Assembly: GCA_017744605.1 (NCBI GenBank)
Contig: JAGIAZ010000013.1
Location: 1-64,000 of the forward strand
Length of the DNA stretch: 64,000 bases
Reading direction: 5' to 3'
From: Sphingobium sp.
GTDB taxonomy: Bacteria > Pseudomonadota > Alphaproteobacteria > Sphingomonadales > Sphingomonadaceae
Each line of letters opens with the position of its first letter. Positions within the stretch are counted from its first letter, which is position 1. The position numbers were made by a program, and so were the translations under genes. The notes below the pieces were generated by a model, which was not told where the DNA came from, did no database searches, and saw nothing but the letters and a program-made list of their open reading frames with translations. Below, piece after piece: positions 7,003 to 17,266 of this stretch.

Positions 7003-10000
7003 CTATTGGCCAGGCGGCACCGTGACCGATCCCGTGCGCACCAGCTTGCCCCAGCCGACCACCTGGCCGCGCAGCGCTGCGTGGATGGAGCGGATGACGA
7101 CGCCGTACATGAGCTGGCGATAGACGAAGCGCTGCATGATCATGAGCAGGGCAGGGAAGCGCTGGCGCGTCGGCTCCAGCCGGTAAGCGATCCAGCCCGC
7201 GAGCAGGTCGATGGCGACGAAGAGCAGCCAATAGCCGCCCATGCGCAGCACGTCGCTCTGGGTCTGTGCCCAACCATGCTGGTGGATCTGCACCCATGTG
7301 CCGATCACCGAGATGACCAGAGCCAGGTCGATGATCGGCGAGAGCGCGGCGAAGACGATCTGGAACAGCCAGGCCTGCGGCATGCCGAACCAGGCGAGGC
7401 CGCGCGGGCGGCCCTTCTTCAGGACATCGCGATGCTTCCATAGGCACTGCAGCGTGCCGAAGGACCAGCGATAGCGCTGTTTGCCGAGCGCGCGGAACGT
7501 CTCGGGTGCCTCGGTCAGCGCGATGGCCTCGACATCATATTCGACCCACCAGCCGGCCCGCTGGATCGCGATCGTCAGGTCCTGGTCCTCGGCAAGGGTG
7601 TCCTCGGGATAGCCGCCGACGGCATCCAGCGCCTCGCGCCGCCAGGCGCCCACGGCGCCGGGAACCACGGTGATCGCCTTGAGCGCATCCAGCGCCCGCC
7701 GCTCGACATTCTGCGCGGTCACATATTCGATGGCCTGCCAGCGCGTGACGAGGTTGATCTTGTTGCCGACCCGCGCATTGCCCGCCACCGCGCCCACGCG
7801 CGGATTGGCGAACCAGCGCACCAGCTTGGCGATGGTATCGGGCAGGAATTGCGTGTCGGCATCGAGCGCGATGATGATCGACCCGCTCGCATGCTGCAGC
7901 GCCCGATTGAGTGCGCTTGCCTTGCCGCCATTGACGAGCGTCATCAGCCGGACGCGTGGATCGTCGCCATAATGCTGCGCAACAAGCGCGCTGGTCGCGT
8001 CCTTGGAGCCGTCGTCGGCAACGATCACTTCCATGGCGGGATAGTTGCTCGCCAGCACCCGCGCGACCGAGGCAACGATCACCGTCTCCTCATTATAGGC
8101 CGGGATGATCACGGAGACGGGCGGTTGCGGCGCGTCGGTCGGCGCGTCTTCGCTGGCGTGGCGGTCGAGGAGCGCCAGGGCCGTCATGAATATGGCGCGC
8201 GCGATGCCAAGCGCGATCGCGAAGAAGAACAGCCAGCGCAGCGCATAGCCCAGCATCGCGATGGCGATGAAAAAGCCGACGTCGGCGCGGACTGCAAGGA
8301 GGTCGGCCCCCTTGACCGGCGGCATGACCGTGTCGCGGCTGAGACCGGCCAGGGCCGACACGGTGACGAAATGGTAGCCGCGGGCGCGCAGCTGGTCGAT
8401 GATCTGGGGCAGGGCGGCAATGGTCTGATCGCGCCGCCCGCCGCCGTCGTGGAGCAGGATGATGTTGCCGCTGCGCTGGGGCGAGGCTGCCAGCACCTTG
8501 CGCACGGCATCGTCGACGATGTGCTGGACGCCGGGCGTCTTCCAATCGTCGGGATCTACATGCAGGCCCACGATCGTATATCCGCGATCCTGCGCCAGAG
8601 CCGCGGGGAGAAGCTCGTCGGCCTCGGTCGGCTCGGCGTCGCCGAAATAGGGCGCGCGGAACAGGCGTGTCGAGCGGCCCGTATAGGCCTCGATCAGCCG
8701 CTGCGTCGCATTGAGTTCCAGCTTGACGCCGAGCGGCGAAACCTCGGCGAGATTGGGGTGGGTGTAGCTGTGATTGCCGACCTCATTGCCCTCCGCGACG
8801 AGCCGGCGAAGGATTTCCGGATGCTCCAGCGCATTTTCGCCGATCACGAAGAAGGTGGCGTTCATGCCTTTGCTCTTGAGGATGTCGAGAATGCGCGGCG
8901 TCCAGTCCGGATCGGGGCCGTCGTCGAAGGTGATCGCAAGCTTCTTGGGGTCGGCCGCACCGGTCCGCTGTACGACAAAGGGCGAGGGGAGAGAGGAGAA
9001 CCTCTCGTCGATCACCGTGCCGTCCTTGCCGAAGTCGAGCGTGCGGCTGCCGCCCTCCGGGCGCGCCGCGATACGCAATATTTCGCCGGAACCGTCAATG
9101 TCGGTTCCGGTCGCCGGCGCAATCGTCTCCAGGCGAGGCATGCGGCGGGCCTGCCATGCGGCCACGGCTTCCCAATAGCCCGGATCCTCGCTGCCGAGGC
9201 GCCAGAGCGCGATGCCGGCAATGCCGCCCCGCAGGAGCGCGAGCTGGTTCCAGCTTGCCGCCGCATCCATCATCCAGATGGTGTGCTTGTGGCCATCCTC
9301 GTCATAGGCGAAGCCGCTGTTGCTGCTGGACGGATCGAAAGCGGGCCTGGCGCCGCTGTCACGCGCGGCGAGCCAGGCTTCATTGACGGTCAGGGCGTCG
9401 GCGATGCCGTCGTGCCAGTCATAGCCATAGTTGCCGAGCGCGATGATGAGCTTTTCCGGAGGGACTTTGCTGCGCGCGTCGGCGAGCATCGAAGCGAACC
9501 AGTCGTGCGCCGCGATCGGTCCGGATTCCCCGCCCTGCCAATGCTGGTCGTAATTCATGAAAATGACATGATCGACCGCCTCGGCGAGGCGCTTCAGATT
9601 CCACGCCGGCTCGCCCGCGGGGACCGTCACGCCCATCAGCAGGCCCGCTTTGGTGAAGCGGGGATGGGCGCGCGCCAGGAAGTCCCGATAGGCCGGGAGG
9701 GACTCGTTCGGCATATTTTCGATATCGAAGATCACGCCCTGCCACCGCACCCGCTTGGCGGCGGCGATCAGGCCGTCGATCAGCGCGTCGCTCTTGGCCG
9801 GATCGTGGAAGAGCCGGCTCATTTCAGGCCCGAACCAGACGCGGTCATCGATGTTCTGGACCATCAGAAACAGCTTGGGGCGGTGGAGCCGGCCACGGAC
9901 CAGCGTGCGCAGCGGCGTGTCGATATGGACCTTGAGGCCGAGCGTCTTACGGTCGAGCGAGGCGTTGCTGGCGATGACCCAGTCGAGCTGGTCATAATGC

Positions 10001-10305
10001 GCGCGCAGTGCCGAGACGCTCTCGGGGTCCCACGGCACATAGAATGCCGCATTGATCGGCCGTTCGCTTCGGCCCAGATGAGGCCATTGCGGGATGCGGT
10101 GGCGCCAATGCGCGAGATGCGTCTTGAAAGGCAGCGGCTGCTGTCGCTCGTGCGAGAAGTCGAGCGCGGAGGTCGTCGGCACGTTCACGATGGTGGTGGC
10201 GAAGCCGATGGCGCAGGCCAGGATCAGCGTGAGCAACACGGCGATCAGGCGGCCGACGAGCCTTCTTCTTTTGCCTGTACTGTCGAAAAAGACCGGTGAG
10301 GTCAT
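7003..10305 (-). CDS. tri-domain GH18-like / polysaccharide deacetylase / GT2 synthase fusion
   Basis: This 1,100-residue membrane protein joins three carbohydrate-active domains. A membrane helix (about 17-40) precedes a GH18-like domain (about 80-390) with GVIFDIEN, where D194 and E196 match the end of the DxxDxDxE catalytic motif. A NodB-type deacetylase (about 450-650) has TFDDGPD at 459-465, HSYTHP at 512-517, RAPYFG at 550-555 and LLHD at 617-620. After helices at about 675-715 comes a processive GT2 domain with SVIIPAYNEE at 731-740, DDGS at 764-767, LDADT at 814-818, EDQDL at 906-910 and QRYRW at 943-947, then C-terminal membrane helices. The set resembles a machine that makes, deacetylates and trims a beta-linked amino-sugar polymer such as PNAG or chitin; the polymer is inference. 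It is transcribed divergently from secG. Confidence 0.88.
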   Translation of the reverse strand: MTSPVFFDSTGKRRRLVGRLIAVLLTLILACAIGFATTIVNVPTTSALDFSHERQQPLPFKTHLAHWRHRIPQWPHLGRSERPINAAFYVPWDPESVSALRAHYDQLDWVIASNASLDRKTLGLKVHIDTPLRTLVRGRLHRPKLFLMVQNIDDRVWFGPEMSRLFHDPAKSDALIDGLIAAAKRVRWQGVIFDIENMPNESLPAYRDFLARAHPRFTKAGLLMGVTVPAGEPAWNLKRLAEAVDHVIFMNYDQHWQGGESGPIAAHDWFASMLADARSKVPPEKLIIALGNYGYDWHDGIADALTVNEAWLAARDSGARPAFDPSSSNSGFAYDEDGHKHTIWMMDAAASWNQLALLRGGIAGIALWRLGSEDPGYWEAVAAWQARRMPRLETIAPATGTDIDGSGEILRIAARPEGGSRTLDFGKDGTVIDERFSSLPSPFVVQRTGAADPKKLAITFDDGPDPDWTPRILDILKSKGMNATFFVIGENALEHPEILRRLVAEGNEVGNHSYTHPNLAEVSPLGVKLELNATQRLIEAYTGRSTRLFRAPYFGDAEPTEADELLPAALAQDRGYTIVGLHVDPDDWKTPGVQHIVDDAVRKVLAASPQRSGNIILLHDGGGRRDQTIAALPQIIDQLRARGYHFVTVSALAGLSRDTVMPPVKGADLLAVRADVGFFIAIAMLGYALRWLFFFAIALGIARAIFMTALALLDRHASEDAPTDAPQPPVSVIIPAYNEETVIVASVARVLASNYPAMEVIVADDGSKDATSALVAQHYGDDPRVRLMTLVNGGKASALNRALQHASGSIIIALDADTQFLPDTIAKLVRWFANPRVGAVAGNARVGNKINLVTRWQAIEYVTAQNVERRALDALKAITVVPGAVGAWRREALDAVGGYPEDTLAEDQDLTIAIQRAGWWVEYDVEAIALTEAPETFRALGKQRYRWSFGTLQCLWKHRDVLKKGRPRGLAWFGMPQAWLFQIVFAALSPIIDLALVISVIGTWVQIHQHGWAQTQSDVLRMGGYWLLFVAIDLLAGWIAYRLEPTRQRFPALLMIMQRFVYRQLMYGVVIRSIHAALRGQVVGWGKLVRTGSVTVPPGQ

Positions 10306-10482
10306 GCTATCCCCATTGCCCGCTCGTCGTCTTATGAGTCGGCGGGGCGTTTGGCCCTAGCATATTTTCGTGCAGCTGAACGGGCCATAGACTTCGCACC
10401 TGCGTTAACCGCCCAAGGTTGACCATGGGCGTTCGACACCCTAAGTCGCGCCTTCTCGACATAATTCAGGCCGAAAATACCG

Positions 10483-10857
10483 ATGCTGTTCACCTTCCTC
10501 CTCGTCGTCCAGGCCGTGATCGCCGCAGCGCTGGTCACTGTCATTCTGATGCAGCGTTCGGAAGGCGGCGGTCTTGGCATGGGCGGCAGCCCGTCGGGCC
10601 TCATGTCGGCGCGCGGCGCGGCGGATTTTCTCACCCGTTCGACGACGGTGCTGGCCACCGGCTTCGTGCTGCTGAGCATCGTGCTGGCCGTGCTTGCGGC
10701 GACGCAGCATCGCGGGCAGGGCGTCGATACCTCGCTGGTCGGTTCGACATCGACGGCGCAGCAGCAGCCGGATCAGGCGCCGGCCCAGCCGGCCCCGAAC
10801 GCAGCGGCACCCGCCCAGGGCGCGCCTGCCGGCAATCAGTCCGTTCCGCTCCAGTAA
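10483..10857 (+). CDS. secG: preprotein translocase subunit SecG
   Basis: SecG is the small accessory subunit of the SecYEG translocon and aids SecA-driven protein export. The 124-residue product has two membrane helices, about residues 2-23 and 48-70. Between them is the signature QRSEGGGLGMGGSPSGLMSARGAADFLTR segment, split here as QRSEGGGLGMGG and ARGAADFLTRSTT. The C-terminal tail is rich in Gln, Pro and Ala, usual for alphaproteobacterial SecG. It lies 83 bp before pyrG on the same strand, a common neighbourhood in this class. Confidence 0.95.
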   Translation: MLFTFLLVVQAVIAAALVTVILMQRSEGGGLGMGGSPSGLMSARGAADFLTRSTTVLATGFVLLSIVLAVLAATQHRGQGVDTSLVGSTSTAQQQPDQAPAQPAPNAAAPAQGAPAGNQSVPLQ

Positions 10858-10940
10858 GCGGCGCTCGGCAAATTTATTTCACGCCAGGCGGATTCGTCCG
10901 CTTGCCCATTCACGCGAAAACAGCTTAGGCCTTTCCTCCC

Positions 10941-12575
10941 ATGGCGCGGTTCATTTTCATCACCGGCGGCGTGGTCTCATCGCTCGGCAAAGGCCTCATG
11001 GCGGCGTCGCTCGGTGCGCTGCTGCAGGCGCGCGGCTATAAGGTCCGCACACGCAAGTTCGATCCCTATCTGAACGTCGATCCGGGCACGATGTCGCCCT
11101 ATCAGCATGGCGAAGTCTATGTGACGGACGATGGCGCGGAGACCGATCTCGATCTCGGCCATTATGAGCGCTTCACGGGCGTCTCCAGCCGTCAGGCCGA
11201 CAATGTCACGCAGGGCCGCATCTACCAGACGATCATCCAGCGCGAGCGGCGCGGCGATTATCTCGGCGCGACGGTGCAGGTCATTCCGCACGTCACCGAC
11301 GAGATCAAGAAGTTCGCCCTCGCCGAGACGGACGATGTCGATTTCGTGCTGTGCGAGATTGGCGGCACGGTCGGCGACATTGAGAGCCTGCCGTTCATGG
11401 AGGCCATTCGCCAGCTCCACAACGAGCTGGGCCGCAACCAGTCCATCCTCATCCATGTGACGCTGGTGCCTTATATTGCCGCGGCCGGCGAGCTGAAGAC
11501 CAAGCCGACGCAGCACAGCGTGCGCGAGCTGACCTCGCTCGGGATCCAGCCCGATATCCTGCTCTGCCGTTGCGAGCATCCGCTGCCGGAAAGCGAGCGG
11601 GCGAAGATCGCGCTTTTCTGCAACGTCCGCAAGGAAGCCGTGATCCAGGCGCTCGACGCGCCCAATATCTATTCCGTGCCCGCGCAATATCATGCGGAAG
11701 GGCTCGACGAGGAGGTGCTCCGCGCCTTCGGCATCGAAGCCCAGGGCCTGCCGGACCTCACCCGCTGGTTCGATATCATGGACCGCTACGACAATCCCGA
11801 AGGCGAAGTCACCATCGGCGTCGTCGGCAAATATGTCGGGCTGCAGGACGCCTACAAGTCGCTCAACGAGGCGCTGATTCACGGCGGCCTCGCCAATCGC
11901 GTCAAGGTCAACATCCACTGGATCGACGCCGAGCTGTTCGAGCAACCGGACAGCGATATCGCCGCGCGTCTCGAGCCCATGCACGCCATTCTCGTGCCAG
12001 GCGCCTTCGGCTCGCGCGGCGCGGAAGGCAAGATCGCCTCGATCCGTTTCGCGCGTGAGCGGCGCGTGCCTTATTTCGGCATCTGCTTCGGCATGCAGAT
12101 GGCGTGCGTCGAGGGTATGCGGAACCTCGTCGGCGTTCCCGATGCGAGTTCGACCGAGTTCGGCCCGACGCCCGAGCCCGTGGTTGGCCTCATCACCGAG
12201 TGGATGAGCGCCGAGGGTCTGCAGAAGCGCGAAGCGGGCGGCGATCTCGGCGGCACGATGCGGCTGGGCGCTTATGAGGCGAAGCTCTCGCCCAACAGCC
12301 ATGTCGCGCAGATCTATGGCTCGACGACGCTCAGCGAGCGCCACCGCCACCGCTGGGAAGTCAACATGCGCTACAAGGACCGGCTGGAGAATACCGGCCT
12401 GATCTTCTCGGGCATGTCGCCGGACGGCACGCTCCCCGAAATCGTCGAGCGGCCGGACCATCCCTGGTTCGTCGGCGTACAGTTCCATCCCGAACTCAAG
12501 TCCAAGCCCTTCGAGCCGCACCCGCTCTTCGCGAGCTTCATCGAGGCGGCCGTCAAGCAGAGCCGCTTGGTCTAA
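10941..12575 (+). CDS. pyrG: CTP synthase
   Basis: CTP synthase makes CTP from UTP, ATP and glutamine, the last step of pyrimidine nucleotide synthesis. The 544-residue protein has the N-terminal amidoligase domain ([14 protein letters not shown] at 5-18; [20 protein letters not shown]). The C-terminal class I glutaminase has the nucleophile elbow FGICFGMQM around residue 380, and [10 protein letters not shown] carries the catalytic His and Glu. Length and motifs are complete. The gap of 24 bp to the next (convergent) stop holds no obvious terminator. Confidence 0.97.
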   Translation: MARFIFITGGVVSSLGKGLMAASLGALLQARGYKVRTRKFDPYLNVDPGTMSPYQHGEVYVTDDGAETDLDLGHYERFTGVSSRQADNVTQGRIYQTIIQRERRGDYLGATVQVIPHVTDEIKKFALAETDDVDFVLCEIGGTVGDIESLPFMEAIRQLHNELGRNQSILIHVTLVPYIAAAGELKTKPTQHSVRELTSLGIQPDILLCRCEHPLPESERAKIALFCNVRKEAVIQALDAPNIYSVPAQYHAEGLDEEVLRAFGIEAQGLPDLTRWFDIMDRYDNPEGEVTIGVVGKYVGLQDAYKSLNEALIHGGLANRVKVNIHWIDAELFEQPDSDIAARLEPMHAILVPGAFGSRGAEGKIASIRFARERRVPYFGICFGMQMACVEGMRNLVGVPDASSTEFGPTPEPVVGLITEWMSAEGLQKREAGGDLGGTMRLGAYEAKLSPNSHVAQIYGSTTLSERHRHRWEVNMRYKDRLENTGLIFSGMSPDGTLPEIVERPDHPWFVGVQFHPELKSKPFEPHPLFASFIEAAVKQSRLV

Positions 12576-12599
12576 GCAGCGGCTCCTCCCTGTCTTTCC

Positions 12600-13462
12600 T
12601 CAGCGCCGGAAGTCTTCCCCCTCCAGCGTCCAAAATATCTTACGCTCGGTATACGAGCGGGCTGGGCTGCCCGATGCCGAAATGGCTGGCTCAAATTTTG
12701 CGCGTTCCACCAGCTTGTCGCAGCTTCTCTTGCGAAAGGGTCCGTCTCCGATCCCGTTGATCACCCGGCAGTCGGTGACTTTTCCCGTTTCATCGATACC
12801 GAGCCAAACGAGCAGTGCGGCCGATTTGCCCATGCTCATCATCGTGAAGGGATAATCATCCGATTTGATCCAGTCCGACGGCGACCCGATTGGCGTTGCC
12901 GGTCGCTGCAATGTGCGCAGGGACGGACCATCCAACCCAGCCTTGCTCATCAAGGCATCTTCGCATTTATCCAGTTCGACTTTGACGGCCTTCATTTTCT
13001 GCAGGTTGAATGCAACTTCGTTTCGTCCCGCGCGGATGCGGAGGACGATGGCGACGTTGTCGGTAAAGCGCTGCGTCAGCCCTTCCCAAAACGCATCGGG
13101 AATTTTTGGAAAAACGAAAAATCCTCGCCGCTTGCCGTTGTGGAGCGAGCGACCTGGGACTGTGTCCAGTTCTCGTCTCCGTCAAACCTGATCTCCGCGT
13201 CAAAACCCGGGCGCTTCGGCAGGTCGGACGAACTGACTGCAAGGCTGTAGCTCGATAGCGGGCCGTCTCGATTGATCTGCACCCAGGCCGGTGCATTGTC
13301 CGATCCGAACCGCCGCGACATGCGGCACTCGCTTTCGTCGATTTCAATGACCCAGGGAGCGGCTGAGCGCAGCGGGGCGACCTCAATCGGCTCCGCAGCG
13401 TGGGCAAGGCCGCCGATGGCCAGGGTGGCCGACAGCGTCAGGGGAAGCATATGACTGCGCAT
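12600..13462 (-). pseudogene. frameshifted exported protein with TonB C-terminal-like domain
   Basis: Two reading frames on the minus strand together encode one protein. The first (13462 to a TGA at 13076) has a signal peptide, MRSHMLPLTLSATLAIGGLA, and a domain with DESECRMSRRFG. It carries sense as far as about VARSTT. The second frame then continues without a stop through GFFVFPKIPDAFWEGLTQRF and RNEVAFNLQKMKAV. It ends at 12600 after a TonB_C-like segment (LLVWLGIDETGKVTDCRVI and RAKFEPA). The switch falls at about 13110-13165. The total of 863 nt is not a multiple of three, which fits one single-base change. I believe the intact form (about 287 residues) is common in sphingomonads. A sequencing error would look the same. 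GAAAAA-type homopolymers near 13109-13125 are possible slip sites. Confidence 0.72.
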
Positions 13463-13513
13463 GACGTCAGCATATCGAGGCGCCGGAATTCAGGGAAGAT
13501 GATTCCGACACAG

Positions 13514-13541
13514 AAAAGGGCGCCCGGTTTCCCGGACGCCC
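13514..13541 (-). terminator. Rho-independent terminator of hsp20
   Basis: Read on the minus strand, GGGCGTCCGGG, a short AAA loop and CCGGGCGCCC form a strong stem followed by TTTT. It lies about 60 bp after the hsp20 stop and before the next gene on the same strand. Confidence 0.8.
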
Positions 13542-13601
13542 TCGCTTGCTACCTCAGGTCAGTGGGGGGAGACGACTGTGAGGCAGCGGCAATGTCTTGC
13601 T

Positions 13602-14069
13602 TCAGGCGGCGTTCTTGTCGCCCAGGTCGATCACTTCGCCCTTGCCGTTGATGGCGATCTTGCGTGGCTTCATCGCATCGGGGACTTCGCGAACCAGCTC
13701 GACGATGAGCAGGCCGTCGGCCAGTGAGGCGTTCTCGACGCGTACAAAGTCGGCCAGTTCGAAGCGGCGCTCGAAATTGCGGTTGGCGATGCCCAGATGC
13801 AGGAACTTGGCGCGATCCTCGGCGCTGGTCTCTTCCTTGCGGCCGGTGACCTGCAGCAGGTTCTGCTGGGCGGTGATGTCGATCTCGTCCGCCTTGAAAC
13901 CGGCGACGGCGAGCGTGACGCGATAACGGTCGTCGCTCACGCGCTCGATATTGAACGGCGGATAATTGTCGGTCTGCTGGAGACGCGCGTTATTCTCGAT
14001 CAGGTCGAACACGCGGTCGAAACCGACGGTGGAGCGGCGATAGGGGGTCAAATCGAAAGGTGTACGCAT
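13602..14069 (-). CDS. Hsp20 family small heat-shock protein
   Basis: This is a small heat-shock protein that holds unfolding proteins in a refoldable state. The 155-residue chain has an N-terminal arm (MRTPFDLTPYRRSTVGFDRVFDLIE split over residues 1-25), the IbpA-like pattern. An alpha-crystallin domain (about 38-130) contains PPFNIERVSDDRYRVTLAVAGF, here seen as YPPFNIERVSDDRY and VTLAVAGF. Other features are LLQVTGRKEE, FLHLGIANRNFERRFEL and the closing strand LADGLLIVELVREVP. A C-terminal PRKIAI carries the I-x-I-type anchoring motif. A heat-shock-like promoter lies about 100 bp upstream and a terminator follows the gene, so it looks monocistronic. Confidence 0.94.
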   Translation of the reverse strand: MRTPFDLTPYRRSTVGFDRVFDLIENNARLQQTDNYPPFNIERVSDDRYRVTLAVAGFKADEIDITAQQNLLQVTGRKEETSAEDRAKFLHLGIANRNFERRFELADFVRVENASLADGLLIVELVREVPDAMKPRKIAINGKGEVIDLGDKNAA

Positions 14070-14169
14070 GGTTCAAATCCTCTGTTGAGCGTGTTTGACA
14101 GTGCGCTCCCGGACCCGAAAACTCGGCGTCCGGTGCATCTCCGGCCCCATATGGCGACCGGCTGAGCGA

Positions 14170-14198
14170 TAGATGTGTGCTGGAAAGTGCGTTTCAAG
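14170..14198 (-). promoter_or_regulatory. possible RpoH (heat-shock sigma) promoter of hsp20
   Basis: On the minus strand, CTTGAAAC (14198-14191) is followed after 13 nt by CACATCTA (14177-14170). CTTGAA is the known -35 core of heat-shock sigma promoters, and the second block is a moderate match to CCCCATnTA. It is about 100 nt before the hsp20 start, so the leader would be long. Confidence 0.45.
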
Positions 14199-14648
14199 AG
14201 GGTGGCAAATCGAGACGGACTTTTTCGCCGTCGTCCCGAGGCGAACCGCCCCAACGACTAAGCGCCCAGGTCGTTGCCGACCCAGGCGCCCGTGGACGAT
14301 AGTTCGTCTCCCCCTTGGCGCCGACTTCGCTCACCCTCTCGGCCCCCTCAAGCTTGAGGGTGGGAAGTCGGCATCCCTGAACCACGGCCTTGCTATGAAA
14401 AGCCAGTGTTTCAGGCATAGAGCTATTAGAGCCTCCTGCCGGAGTCACGGGGCAAAGTGGAGCAACCTTTCAATTGCCTGAACGGCTGTGCTGATTCCGC
14501 AACATTTGCTTGACGTGCACGTAAAGGTTTCCGCCGCCGCCGATACGGTCAGGCCCTATACGGTCAGGCCCTTGCCAGTCCGCGGACAGGCCCATAGAGG
14601 TGCGCACTCCCTTCGGAGGCGAACCAGAGCGCCCATGACTCCCGCAAC
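14199..14648. other. intergenic region without a recognisable gene
   Basis: The space between the hsp20 promoter and the lolC gene holds only short frames with no protein-like pattern. Near 14548-14575 a tandem direct repeat of ATACGGTCAGGCCC is present twice. I see no tRNA or known RNA motif. The lolC promoter must lie here but no clear -35/-10 pair stood out. Confidence 0.5.
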
Positions 14649-15899
14649 ATGATCCTCTCCCGTTACGAACAGATGATTGCCCGGCGCTACCTGCTCCCGG
14701 GAAAGGGGGAGGGCTTCATTTTCCTCGTCGCGTCGATCAGCCTCGTCGCGGTGATGCTCGGCGTGGCGGCGCTCATCACCGTGATGAGCGTGATGAACGG
14801 CTTTCGCGCCGAACTCTTCGACAAGATCGTCGGCCTGAACGGGCATGCCGTCATCCAGGGCTATGGCGGTCGGCTCGCCAACTGGCAGCAGATCGCCGCA
14901 GATGCGCGCGCGACGCCTGGCGTCACCAGCGCGACGCCGCTGATCGAGCAGCCGCAGCTGGTCATCTATAACGGCCGGCCCGAGGCGGCGGTGGTCCGCG
15001 GCATGACCGAGGCCGATATCCTCACCAATCCATCGATCAAGGCCAAGATCGTCGCCGGTTCGCTCGCCGACATCCGCGCCGGCAGCGGCAAGGTGGCGAT
15101 CGGTTCGCGGCTCGCCGAAAATCTCGGGGTCACGCTTGGCCAGACGATCAGCATCCTGAATCCCGCCGGGCGGTCGACACCGTTCGGCACAGTGCCGCGG
15201 CAAATCGCTTATGATGTCGGCGCGATTTTCGAGATCGGCATCTACGATTTCGACGACAAGTTCATCATCATGCCGATGCAGGACGCGCAGACCTTGCTCC
15301 TGCTCGGCGACCAGGTGCAGATGGTCGAGGTGCAGACGACCGATCCGGACAAGGTCGGGACGATTCTCAAGCCGATCGCCGAGAGGGTGAAGGACAGGGC
15401 CAATGTCGTCGACTGGCGGCAGATGAATTCCAGCCTGTTCGAGGCTCTGCAGATCGACCGCATCGTCTCCTTCATCGTGCTGTCGCTGATCATCCTTGTT
15501 GCGGTGTTCAACATTCTCTCGTCGCTCATCATGCTTGCCCGCGCCAAGACGCGCGACATCGCGATCCTGCGCACCATGGGCGCGACACGGCGCAGCCTGC
15601 TGCGCATCTTCGTGACGGTGGGCCTCGCGATCGGCACGACCGGCACGCTTGCCGGTGCCGCGCTCGGCTTCCTCATCCTTTATTTCCGCCAGAACCTGCT
15701 CGATTTTGCTCAATATGCGACCGGTCAGCAGATCTGGGACCCGTCGATCCGCTTCCTGAGCGATCTGCCGTCCAAGCCCGATCCCGTCGAGATCGTCGGC
15801 ATCTGCCTGATGTCGATCGGCTTCTCCTTCCTCGCGACGCTCTATCCCGCTCTCAAGGCGGCGAGCACCGATCCGGTGGAGGTGTTGCGCTATGAGTGA
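14649..15899 (+). CDS. lolC: lipoprotein-releasing ABC transporter permease LolC/LolE
   Basis: This is the inner-membrane permease that extracts outer-membrane lipoproteins and hands them to LolA. The 416-residue protein has one N-terminal helix after [19 protein letters not shown] and a long periplasmic domain (about 50-265). Three C-terminal helices belong to the FtsX/MacB-type domain, which contains [21 protein letters not shown]. As in most alphaproteobacteria, a single LolC/E-type gene is present beside lolD, so the permease is probably a homodimer. Its stop overlaps the lolD start by 8 bp. Confidence 0.94.
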   Translation: MILSRYEQMIARRYLLPGKGEGFIFLVASISLVAVMLGVAALITVMSVMNGFRAELFDKIVGLNGHAVIQGYGGRLANWQQIAADARATPGVTSATPLIEQPQLVIYNGRPEAAVVRGMTEADILTNPSIKAKIVAGSLADIRAGSGKVAIGSRLAENLGVTLGQTISILNPAGRSTPFGTVPRQIAYDVGAIFEIGIYDFDDKFIIMPMQDAQTLLLLGDQVQMVEVQTTDPDKVGTILKPIAERVKDRANVVDWRQMNSSLFEALQIDRIVSFIVLSLIILVAVFNILSSLIMLARAKTRDIAILRTMGATRRSLLRIFVTVGLAIGTTGTLAGAALGFLILYFRQNLLDFAQYATGQQIWDPSIRFLSDLPSKPDPVEIVGICLMSIGFSFLATLYPALKAASTDPVEVLRYE

Positions 15900-16578
15900 T
15901 GCGGCGCAGCAGGTCCTGGCCGTCACGGAGCTGACTCGCAGCTTCTCGCAAGGCGATGTCACCATCGAGGTGTTGCGCGGCGTCGACCTCAGCATTGCGT
16001 CCGGAGAGATTGTGGCGCTGCTGGGACCGTCCGGCTCGGGCAAGTCGACTCTGCTCCAGGCGGTCGGCCTGCTCGAGGGCGGCTATGGCGGTTCGATCCG
16101 TCTGGCCGGCGTCGAAGCGGCGAAGGAAGGCAATGACGGCCGCACGCGCCTTCGTCGCGAAAAGCTCGGCTTCGTCTATCAGTTCCATCACCTGCTGCCG
16201 GATTTCACGGCGCTGGAGAATGTCGTGCTGCCGCAGCTCATCTGGGGCGCGAGCGAGGCCGAGGCACGCGATCGCGCGACCGCGCTGCTCAGAGATCTCG
16301 GCCTTGCGCAGCGGCTCGATCACAAGCCCAGCAAGCTGTCGGGCGGCGAACAGCAGCGCGTCGCGGTCGCCCGCGCGCTCGCCAACAAGCCTGCGCTGGT
16401 GCTGGCCGACGAGCCGACGGGCAATCTCGACGAGCGCACGGCCGATATCGTGCTCGACGAGTTTGTGAGGCTGGTCCGCGAACAGGGCTCAGCCGCGCTG
16501 ATCGCCACGCACAATGAGCGTCTCGCGGCGCGCATGGACCGCATGGTGCGCCTGCATGACGGCAGGGTGGAGCAATAG
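15892..16578 (+). CDS. lolD: lipoprotein-releasing ABC transporter ATPase LolD
   Basis: LolD is the ATPase that powers release of lipoproteins from the inner membrane through LolC/E. In the 228-residue protein the Walker A motif is GPSGSGKST (45-53). The Q-loop region reads [17 protein letters not shown], the signature is [16 protein letters not shown], Walker B is [13 protein letters not shown], and the H-loop is ATHNERLA. The [14 protein letters not shown] segment is typical of LolD within the MacB/LolD group. It overlaps the upstream permease gene, so the two are translationally coupled. Confidence 0.95.
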   Translation: MSDAAQQVLAVTELTRSFSQGDVTIEVLRGVDLSIASGEIVALLGPSGSGKSTLLQAVGLLEGGYGGSIRLAGVEAAKEGNDGRTRLRREKLGFVYQFHHLLPDFTALENVVLPQLIWGASEAEARDRATALLRDLGLAQRLDHKPSKLSGGEQQRVAVARALANKPALVLADEPTGNLDERTADIVLDEFVRLVREQGSAALIATHNERLAARMDRMVRLHDGRVEQ

Positions 16579-16587
16579 GAGGGCGCG

Positions 16588-17259
16588 ATGGCGACAATCC
16601 TGATCACCGGCGCGAACCGCGGTATCGGCCTTGAGCTGGCCAGGCAATATGCCGCCGCCGGCGACAGGGTCATCCGCACCATGCGCGGGCATGACAAGGC
16701 GGGCGAGACCGTGGGCGAAACCATCCCGCTCGACGTGACGAGCGACGCGTCGGCCGCCGCGCTCGCGGAGATGCTCAAGGGCAGGCCGGTCGATCTCCTC
16801 ATCAACAATGCCGGCGTCATCGGCCCCGACCCGGCGAAACAGACGAGCACGGCCATGGACTTTGCCGGCTTTCTCGGCGCACTCGATGCCAATGTGCTCG
16901 GGCCGCTCCGTGTCACGCAGGCGCTGCTGCCCAATCTGCGCGCCGCGAACGCCGCCAAGGTTGCCGTCATCTCCAGCCAGATGGGCCAATTGTCGTCGCA
17001 GCATTCCGGCTTCATCGCCTATCGCGCGTCCAAGGCGGCCGTGAACAAGGTTTTCCAGTGCGTCGCCGCCGATCTGGCAGGGGAGGGCATTGCCGTCGCA
17101 ATGTTGCATCCCGGCTGGGTGCGCACCGATATGGGCGGTGCGGGCGCAGACCTGGACGTTTCGGAGAGCGCGTCGGGCATCCGCAAGGTGCTGGCGGATC
17201 TCGACATCGCCTCGACCGGCCGATTCAAGACCTGGGACGGCCGCACACTCGACTGGTAG
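16588..17259 (+). CDS. SDR family NAD(P)-dependent oxidoreductase
   Basis: The 223-residue enzyme is a classical short-chain dehydrogenase. It has the nucleotide-binding TGANRGIG at residues 7-14, LLINNAGVIG (the NNAG motif), a serine in VISSQMG and the catalytic YRASK with Tyr145 and Lys149. HPGWVRTDMGG follows the active site. The pattern resembles the C-factor/sniffer-like carbonyl reductase subgroup. It starts 9 bp after lolD and may be carried on the same transcript, although nothing links it to lipoprotein transport. The substrate is unknown. Confidence 0.88.
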   Translation: MATILITGANRGIGLELARQYAAAGDRVIRTMRGHDKAGETVGETIPLDVTSDASAAALAEMLKGRPVDLLINNAGVIGPDPAKQTSTAMDFAGFLGALDANVLGPLRVTQALLPNLRAANAAKVAVISSQMGQLSSQHSGFIAYRASKAAVNKVFQCVAADLAGEGIAVAMLHPGWVRTDMGGAGADLDVSESASGIRKVLADLDIASTGRFKTWDGRTLDW

Positions 17260-17266
17260 GCGCGGA

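Noticed and set aside
7849-10299. 816-codon frame antisense to the tri-domain protein
   Set aside because: No motif or start context; the opposite strand encodes clear catalytic motifs.
14173-14481. 102-codon frame upstream of lolC
   Set aside because: Arg/Pro-rich, with no ribosome site and overlapping the likely hsp20 promoter.
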